A stretch of DNA of 38,813 nt from Pedobacter sp. (GTDB taxonomy: Bacteria; Bacteroidota; Bacteroidia; Sphingobacteriales; Sphingobacteriaceae), in the NCBI GenBank assembly GCA_025351765.1, contig JANXVH010000154.1, forward strand, positions 1-38,813, in the 5' to 3' direction. Shown here piece by piece: positions 34,202-38,813 of this stretch. Both the position numbers and the translations under genes were made by a program. The notes under the pieces are model-generated. The model saw nothing but the letters and a program-made list of their open reading frames with translations, was not told the origin of the DNA and did not search any database. The stretch's first letter is position 1; every line of letters begins with the position of its first letter.

Positions 34202-34690
34202 ATGAAAAGAATATTCCTGATAGCCGCCATTTTATGTAGTTCATTGATGGTTTTGCAAAGTTGCTCACCTAAGGGTGCCGCCAGTACTAATGTATCAAGA
34301 GGTAACATTACCGGTAACTGGGTATTAAACGACATTACCTTTGATGGGGTGCCTCAATCTGCAGTAAAATCTTTGTTTGATGAAGGATCTTACACTTGTT
34401 TTATCGGAAGTACATGGAGCCTAACGAATAGTGGTAACGGAACATACACATTACCTGGTGGTGGTAAATGTGTAGCCAAAACACAGTCAATTTTTTGGTC
34501 GGCCTCTCCAAAAGATCAAACTTTCCAGTTTAAAAAGATTTTTGAAGGTGATAAAGCTAAGAACGTAACTTCAGGTTATCGGTTGTTACTTTCCTCAGGC
34601 AACGGTGACAATCTAGTAATTAAGTCCCCTGTAGAATATGGTACATCTCCTGCATACATCGTATTAAAGTTTACGAAAGCGGTAAAGTAA
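34202..34690 (+). CDS. Lipocalin-like lipoprotein
   Basis: A 162-residue lipoprotein. The lipobox LQSC puts the lipidated cysteine at C21, after a basic hydrophobic signal (KRIFLIAAILCSSLMV). The mature part opens ITGNWVLNDITFDG and ends in a strand YIVLKFTKA. It resembles the small lipocalin-like (lipocalin_5/DUF5004 type) lipoproteins of Bacteroidota, where the GNWxL motif opens the barrel. The +2 residue is Ser; a surface-export signal is not obvious. No ligand or partner is indicated. It is monocistronic, with a strong terminator. Confidence 0.85.
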   Translation: MKRIFLIAAILCSSLMVLQSCSPKGAASTNVSRGNITGNWVLNDITFDGVPQSAVKSLFDEGSYTCFIGSTWSLTNSGNGTYTLPGGGKCVAKTQSIFWSASPKDQTFQFKKIFEGDKAKNVTSGYRLLLSSGNGDNLVIKSPVEYGTSPAYIVLKFTKAVK

Positions 34691-34715
34691 GCTAATGTAA
34701 AAGTTAGGTAAAGAG

Positions 34716-34741
34716 GGCGTCTTTTAGGCGCCTTTTTTTTT
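34716..34741 (+). terminator. Rho-independent terminator after the lipoprotein
   Basis: GGCGTCT (34716-34722) pairs with AGGCGCC (34726-34732) with one G-U pair and a 3-nt loop, followed by nine T (34733-34741). Confidence 0.88.
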
Positions 34742-34771
34742 GGTATATCCGGATGTTTCTCGTTTTTATCT

Positions 34772-34779
34772 TACTTTTG
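34772..34779 (+). promoter_or_regulatory. Promoter -7 element for mqnE
   Basis: TACTTTTG matches TAnnTTTG and ends 17 bases before the mqnE ATG, directly after the lipoprotein terminator. The predicted leader is about 13 nt. Confidence 0.5.
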
Positions 34780-34796
34780 TTCCATATCAATAACTA

Positions 34797-35990
34797 ATGG
34801 ATCCTACTTCAAAATTAGCGATTATTATTAACGATCAGGATCTTCCTGAGCAGCACAAGTTAATCGCGCAGAAAGTATTAGACCAGAAAAGAATTTCTTT
34901 TGACGAAGGTGTTTATTTATACCAGCAGGCTGAACTTGGTTATCTGGGTGTTCTGGCTAACCATATAAGAGAGCAAAGACATGGTGATAAAACCTATTTT
35001 AATAAGAACTTCCATCTTGAGCCGACCAATCTCTGTGTTTACGATTGTAAGTTTTGTTCTTATTCCCGTTTAATTAAACAAAAAGACGAAGGGTGGGCAT
35101 TAACCCTGGAGGAAATGCTTAACGTAGTTAAGAAATATGATGGAGAATCTGTTACCGAGGTTCATATTGTAGGTGGTGTATTGCCGCAGTATGACGTAGC
35201 ATTTTATTCTGCCTTATTTACAGCGATAAAACAACACCGCCCTGCATTACATGTAAAAGCATTAACCCCAGTAGAATACCATTATATTTTCAAGAAGGCC
35301 AAGATAGACTATGCTACAGGCATGAAATTGATGAAGGATGCCGGACTGGAATCTATTCCTGGCGGTGGAGCAGAGATATTTCATCCTGAAGTACGAGAGG
35401 TTATTGCAAAGGATAAATGTACAGGAGAACAATGGCTTCAAATTCATGAGCAGTGGCATAAATTGGGAATGCGTTCTAACGCCACCATGCTTTATGGCCA
35501 CATTGAAAAGTATGAGCATCGGGTAGATCATATGGAGCAGCTACGCCAGCTTCAAGATCGAACAGGAGGTTTTCAAACCTTTATACCGCTTAAGTTCAGG
35601 AATCAAAATAATCAGATGGAAAATGTTCCAGAGGTCTCTGTTATAGAAGATCTTCGGAATTATGCCATATCGCGTATTTACCTGGATAATTTCGATCATA
35701 TTAAGGCATATTGGGCGATGATCAGCAGACAGACAGCACAGCTTTCGTTAAACTTCGGTGTTGATGATATAGATGGTACGCTGGATGATACTACTAAAAT
35801 CTATTCTATGGCTGGAGCTGAAGAACAAAATCCTGCTATGAGTACCAAGGAGCTTGTTGCACTAATTAAACAAGTAAGGCGTAAGCCAATCGAACGTGAT
35901 ACTTTGTACAATGTGGTAACAGATTTTACTGATGTTGTTTTTGATGAGGATATAAAACCTCAATTTTATAAGTTGCCCGTCATTAATTAA
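34797..35990 (+). CDS. mqnE: Aminofutalosine synthase MqnE
   Basis: A 397-residue radical-SAM enzyme of the futalosine menaquinone pathway, which joins the MqnA product with SAM to make 6-amino-6-deoxyfutalosine. The 4Fe-4S cysteines are C80, C84 and C87 in LEPTNLCVYDCKFCSY. Other family blocks: EVHIVGGVLPQYDVAFY, VKALTPVEYHYIFKKAK, SIPGGGAEIFHPEVRE, and LGMRSNATMLYGHIEKYEHRVDHM. It starts the mqnE - histidine phosphatase - mqnA run; its stop abuts the next start codon. Confidence 0.96.
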   Translation: MDPTSKLAIIINDQDLPEQHKLIAQKVLDQKRISFDEGVYLYQQAELGYLGVLANHIREQRHGDKTYFNKNFHLEPTNLCVYDCKFCSYSRLIKQKDEGWALTLEEMLNVVKKYDGESVTEVHIVGGVLPQYDVAFYSALFTAIKQHRPALHVKALTPVEYHYIFKKAKIDYATGMKLMKDAGLESIPGGGAEIFHPEVREVIAKDKCTGEQWLQIHEQWHKLGMRSNATMLYGHIEKYEHRVDHMEQLRQLQDRTGGFQTFIPLKFRNQNNQMENVPEVSVIEDLRNYAISRIYLDNFDHIKAYWAMISRQTAQLSLNFGVDDIDGTLDDTTKIYSMAGAEEQNPAMSTKELVALIKQVRRKPIERDTLYNVVTDFTDVVFDEDIKPQFYKLPVIN

Positions 35991-36602
35991 ATGGATAAAC
36001 AAATATATATCATCAGGCATGGTGAAACAGATTTAAATAAGCAGGGAATAGTACAGGGTAGGGGTATCGACAGTGACTTAAACGACACTGGTAGCGCACA
36101 AGCTGCGGCTTTTTATGCCAAGTACAAAGACATTTCTTTCGATAAGGTATATACCTCTAAGCTTGTTCGTACACATCAGACTGTAAAAGGTTTTATTGAT
36201 GGAGGTATTCCTTGGGCACAGCTAGCAGGTTTGGATGAGCTTGCATGGGGTATTTGGGAGGGAAAGCCTAACGATGCTAGTGCAATCACTGCTTTTAAAA
36301 CAATAATGGACAGATGGCAAAGCGGAGATTACGATGCTTTCTTTGAAGGTGGCGAAAGTCCGAATCAAGTGCTTTCGCGATTAAAAGAAGCTGTTAATAT
36401 CATAACCAGCAAAACTGATGAAAAACTAGTATTGGTTTGTATGCACGGGCGTGCAATGAGATTGCTATTATGTCATTTGAGTAATAAACCGTTATCAGAA
36501 ATGGGTGATTTTCCTCATCTAAATACAACGCTTTACAAGATTAATTTGACAGATGGTCTTTTTCAAATCGTAGAATTCAACAACACTGATCATTTAAAGT
36601 AA
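35991..36602 (+). CDS. Histidine phosphatase family protein inside the menaquinone operon
   Basis: A 203-residue phosphoglycerate-mutase-like phosphatase. The phospho-accepting RHGE motif is in IIRHGETDLNKQG (H9), with LNDTGSAQAAAF, the YTSKLVRTHQT arginine, ELAWGIWEGK (the proton-donor glutamate region) and the second histidine in VCMHGRAMRLL. The substrate is unknown. It sits with no gap after mqnE and 5 nt before mqnA, so it is translated from the same message. A role in the futalosine pathway or in keeping a phosphorylated intermediate in check is inference. Confidence 0.9.
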   Translation: MDKQIYIIRHGETDLNKQGIVQGRGIDSDLNDTGSAQAAAFYAKYKDISFDKVYTSKLVRTHQTVKGFIDGGIPWAQLAGLDELAWGIWEGKPNDASAITAFKTIMDRWQSGDYDAFFEGGESPNQVLSRLKEAVNIITSKTDEKLVLVCMHGRAMRLLLCHLSNKPLSEMGDFPHLNTTLYKINLTDGLFQIVEFNNTDHLK

Positions 36603-36607
36603 TTTTT

Positions 36608-37333
36608 TTGGATAAGATTAAAATTTCTGCTGTTGCTTATACCAACACTAAGCCTTTTATTTATGGCATATCGCATTCAGATATTGCAGGAAAAATAGAC
36701 CTGAGTTTGGATATTCCGTCAACGTGTGCTGAAAAACTAATAAATGGTCAGGTAGATATAGGACTCATTCCTGTTGCTTCAATACCTTACGTTCCTAATG
36801 CAAACATTGTAGCCAACTACTGCATAGGATCTGTTGGTGCCGTGAACTCTGTATTCATATTCAGTAATGTACCTATTAAAGAAATTAAATCGGTAAGACT
36901 AGATAGCCATTCCAGAACATCGAATAATCTGGCCAAAGTTCTCCTAAAATTCTATTGGCAAAAAGAGGTTATATTTACAACAGATATTAACGCAGCAACT
37001 GATGCAATTGTGTTAATTGGCGACCGTACTTTTGGTAAAAAAAACACTTATCCATTTGCGTATGACATGGGTGAGGAATGGATGAAGTTTACCGGTCTGC
37101 CTTTTGTTTATGCAGCATGGGTGGCTAACAGAGTCATTCCAGAAGATTTCATTTCAGAATTCAATACAGCCCTAGCATTAGGGCTTGCACATCGAAAAGA
37201 ATTACTTAATGAACTGCCAGTTCATCAAGGATTTGATTTGGAAGACTACCTGTTTAATAAACTGGACTTCGAACTTACAGACAAAAAGAAAGAAGCACTG
37301 CAGCTTTTCTTGTCTTACATTTCCAAACTTTAA
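36608..37333 (+). CDS. mqnA: Chorismate dehydratase MqnA
   Basis: A 241-residue periplasmic-binding-protein-like enzyme that dehydrates chorismate to 3-[(1-carboxyvinyl)oxy]benzoate, the first step of the futalosine route. Family features: KISAVAYTNTKPFIYG at the N-terminus, GQVDIGLIPVASIPYV, the LDSHSRTSNNLAKVLL serine-arginine-threonine motif, IGDRTFG, and FVYAAWVANR. The start is a TTG at 36608, because a stop lies in frame at 36587-36589 and no ATG is near. No Shine-Dalgarno is visible; translation may be coupled to the phosphatase gene, whose stop is 5 nt upstream. Confidence 0.94.
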   Translation: MDKIKISAVAYTNTKPFIYGISHSDIAGKIDLSLDIPSTCAEKLINGQVDIGLIPVASIPYVPNANIVANYCIGSVGAVNSVFIFSNVPIKEIKSVRLDSHSRTSNNLAKVLLKFYWQKEVIFTTDINAATDAIVLIGDRTFGKKNTYPFAYDMGEEWMKFTGLPFVYAAWVANRVIPEDFISEFNTALALGLAHRKELLNELPVHQGFDLEDYLFNKLDFELTDKKKEALQLFLSYISKL

Positions 37334-37419
37334 ATCTATTCACAATTTTTAACTTTTCCACAAATCATAAAGCCTACACATCAAGGTAGTATATTTACGA
37401 TTTTGTAAACAGATATACT

Positions 37420-38813
37420 TTGGCTAAAGATACTTATAAGGAAACTCCCTTAATGCAGCAATACAATGCCATCAAGGTGAAGTACCCGGGTGCATTGTTG
37501 TTATTCAGAGTGGGCGATTTTTATGAAACCTTTGGAGAAGATGCAATAAAGACTGCACAAATTTTGGGAATTGTGCTTACAAGAAGGGGTACTGGCCCTA
37601 ATGGTGCTTTAGAATTGGCCGGCTTTCCACATCACTCTTTAGATAATTATCTTTCCAAATTGGTGCGTGCGGGTCAGCGTGTTGCCATTTGCGATCAGCT
37701 GGAAGATCCTAAAACTACCAAAACAATAGTAAAAAGGGGAGTTACAGAGTTGGTTACCCCAGGCGTGGCATATAATGATAATATACTTAGTCAAAAGTCT
37801 AATAATTACCTGGCTGCGGTTTACTTTGATAAAAATGCCATTGGCGTCTCTTTTGTCGACATTTCTACCGGAGAGTTTTTAGTAGCGCAAGGCGATGCAG
37901 AGTACATTGATAAATTATTGCAGGGTTTTAAACCAAATGAAGTAGTTTATCAAAAAAGTAAGCGCAAAGAGTTTCTAGAACTATTTGGCGACAAGTTTTA
38001 CACTTTTCATTTAGACGATTGGGCTTTTACTGGCGACTATGCCAATGAGATCTTGATCAAACATTTCGAGGTCAACTCCCTGAAGGGTTTTGGTGTAGAT
38101 AAATTGCAGTCCGGTATCGTTGCAGCAGGTGTAGTTTTACATTATTTAAATGATACGGAACACCGTAACCTGAAACACATCAGCGCTCTTTCAAGGTTAG
38201 AAGAAGACAAATATGTATGGCTGGACCGTTTTACCATCCGTAACCTGGAGTTAGTTAGCTCACCTCATGATAACGCCATCACACTTTTCCAGGTATTAGA
38301 CCAAACTTCAACCCCTATGGGTGCCCGTTTATTGTACAAATGGATTATCATGCCATTGAAGGAATTAAAACCTATACAAGAGCGATTGGGAATGGTAGAA
38401 TTTCTGGTTAAGGAAGAAGTGCTGCTGGATGGGTTTTTAAACCACATTAAACAGATAGGTGATCTCGAAAGGCTCATATCAAAGGTAGGCCTTCAGAAAG
38501 TAGGTCCAAGAGAACTATGTCAGTTAAAAAAGGCATTATACCACATAGAATCTGTTAAGAAACTAGCAGAGGAGACTAAAAATCCTTTTTTATGCACGCT
38601 TGCTGATCAACTTAACCCTTGTCTTACCATTAGAGAAAAGTTGGAAAGAGAACTTCAGCAAGATCCGCCGGCACTCTTAATTAAGGGGAATGTTATTGCA
38701 GATGGTATAGATGAAGATTTGGACCGCCTCCGTAAAATAGCCTTTGGAGGTAAAGATTACCTTGTTGAAATACAAAAGCGGGAAGCTGCTTCTACTGGTA
38801 TACCTTCTTTAAA
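37420..38813 (+). CDS. mutS: DNA mismatch repair protein MutS, 5' part (cut by window edge)
   Basis: The first 464 codons of MutS, which recognises mismatches and recruits MutL. The start is a TTG at 37420 (MAKDTYKETPLMQQY), matching relatives' N-termini; the first in-frame ATG is 11 codons later (37453). The mismatch-binding Phe-x-Glu motif is F34-Y35-E36 in RVGDFYETFGEDA, followed by LTRRGTG and AICDQLEDPKTTKTIVKRGVTELVTPG. The connector (about 130-250) and the lever region (TPMGARLLYKWIIMPL, LGMVEFLV, IGDLERLISKV) are present. The ATPase domain lies outside the window. Confidence 0.97.
   Translation, partial: MAKDTYKETPLMQQYNAIKVKYPGALLLFRVGDFYETFGEDAIKTAQILGIVLTRRGTGPNGALELAGFPHHSLDNYLSKLVRAGQRVAICDQLEDPKTTKTIVKRGVTELVTPGVAYNDNILSQKSNNYLAAVYFDKNAIGVSFVDISTGEFLVAQGDAEYIDKLLQGFKPNEVVYQKSKRKEFLELFGDKFYTFHLDDWAFTGDYANEILIKHFEVNSLKGFGVDKLQSGIVAAGVVLHYLNDTEHRNLKHISALSRLEEDKYVWLDRFTIRNLELVSSPHDNAITLFQVLDQTSTPMGARLLYKWIIMPLKELKPIQERLGMVEFLVKEEVLLDGFLNHIKQIGDLERLISKVGLQKVGPRELCQLKKALYHIESVKKLAEETKNPFLCTLADQLNPCLTIREKLERELQQDPPALLIKGNVIADGIDEDLDRLRKIAFGGKDYLVEIQKREAASTGIPSL

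Noticed and set aside
37336..37362. Two DnaA-box-like words (CTATTCACA, TTTTCCACA) before mutS, as a possible replication origin
   Set aside because: Only one fits the loose consensus, there is no box cluster, and neighbours are mqnA and mutS rather than origin-linked genes; chance is enough in AT-rich DNA.

Overview
The window is an AT-rich chromosomal segment of a Bacteroidota bacterium, most likely Sphingobacteriaceae and Pedobacter-like. Grounds: many genes are preceded by the Bacteroidota promoter -7 element TAnnTTTG, Shine-Dalgarno sequences are nearly absent, several genes start at TTG, and the set includes a TonB-dependent receptor, Bacteroidota-style LptD, a PASTA-only protein, DUF983 and futalosine-pathway menaquinone genes. 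Species assignment is inference from recalled protein resemblance.

Layout. 1-656 is the start of a type I restriction-modification methyltransferase gene (hsdM, minus strand, cut by the window edge). A poorly coding stretch and a tRNA-Ser follow. 1640-5980 is an envelope block: a minus-strand run (PASTA protein, MltG, hotdog thioesterase, YihY-like membrane protein) divergent from ddl. 5994-8397 is an accessory, decaying region. It holds an outer-membrane barrel protein, a perfect 16-bp inverted repeat, the helix-turn-helix remnant of a Crp/Fnr regulator, a DUF983 gene with an FNR-like dyad placed near -41, a MATE transporter remnant, a GC-rich inverted array of 11-bp units and a thioesterase. 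8524-11085 is rpsO-pnp.

11211-16362 runs rpe, a TonB-dependent receptor, serC and a short serA (serine synthesis). 16418-17774 (minus) holds a small membrane protein of unknown function and a SAM hydrolase; 17876-21146 (plus) holds phoH, purC, a STAS protein and rnz. 21147-23417 (minus) carries an MlaD-type protein, a decayed amidase copy and an intact amidase, divergent from lptD. cinA and a 2-oxoacid dehydrogenase E2 gene follow.

28846-34086 (minus) is a methionine block: metY-metX-hom behind a SAM-I riboswitch with a good promoter, plus a separate cystathionine gamma-synthase/lyase gene. 34202-37333 (plus) holds a lipoprotein and a tight mqnE - histidine phosphatase - mqnA operon, and the window ends inside mutS.

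Most of the window is housekeeping. I did not find a convincing new multi-gene system. The parts most worth a second look are the 11-bp inverted array and the FNR-like control site of DUF983 beside a broken Crp/Fnr gene.
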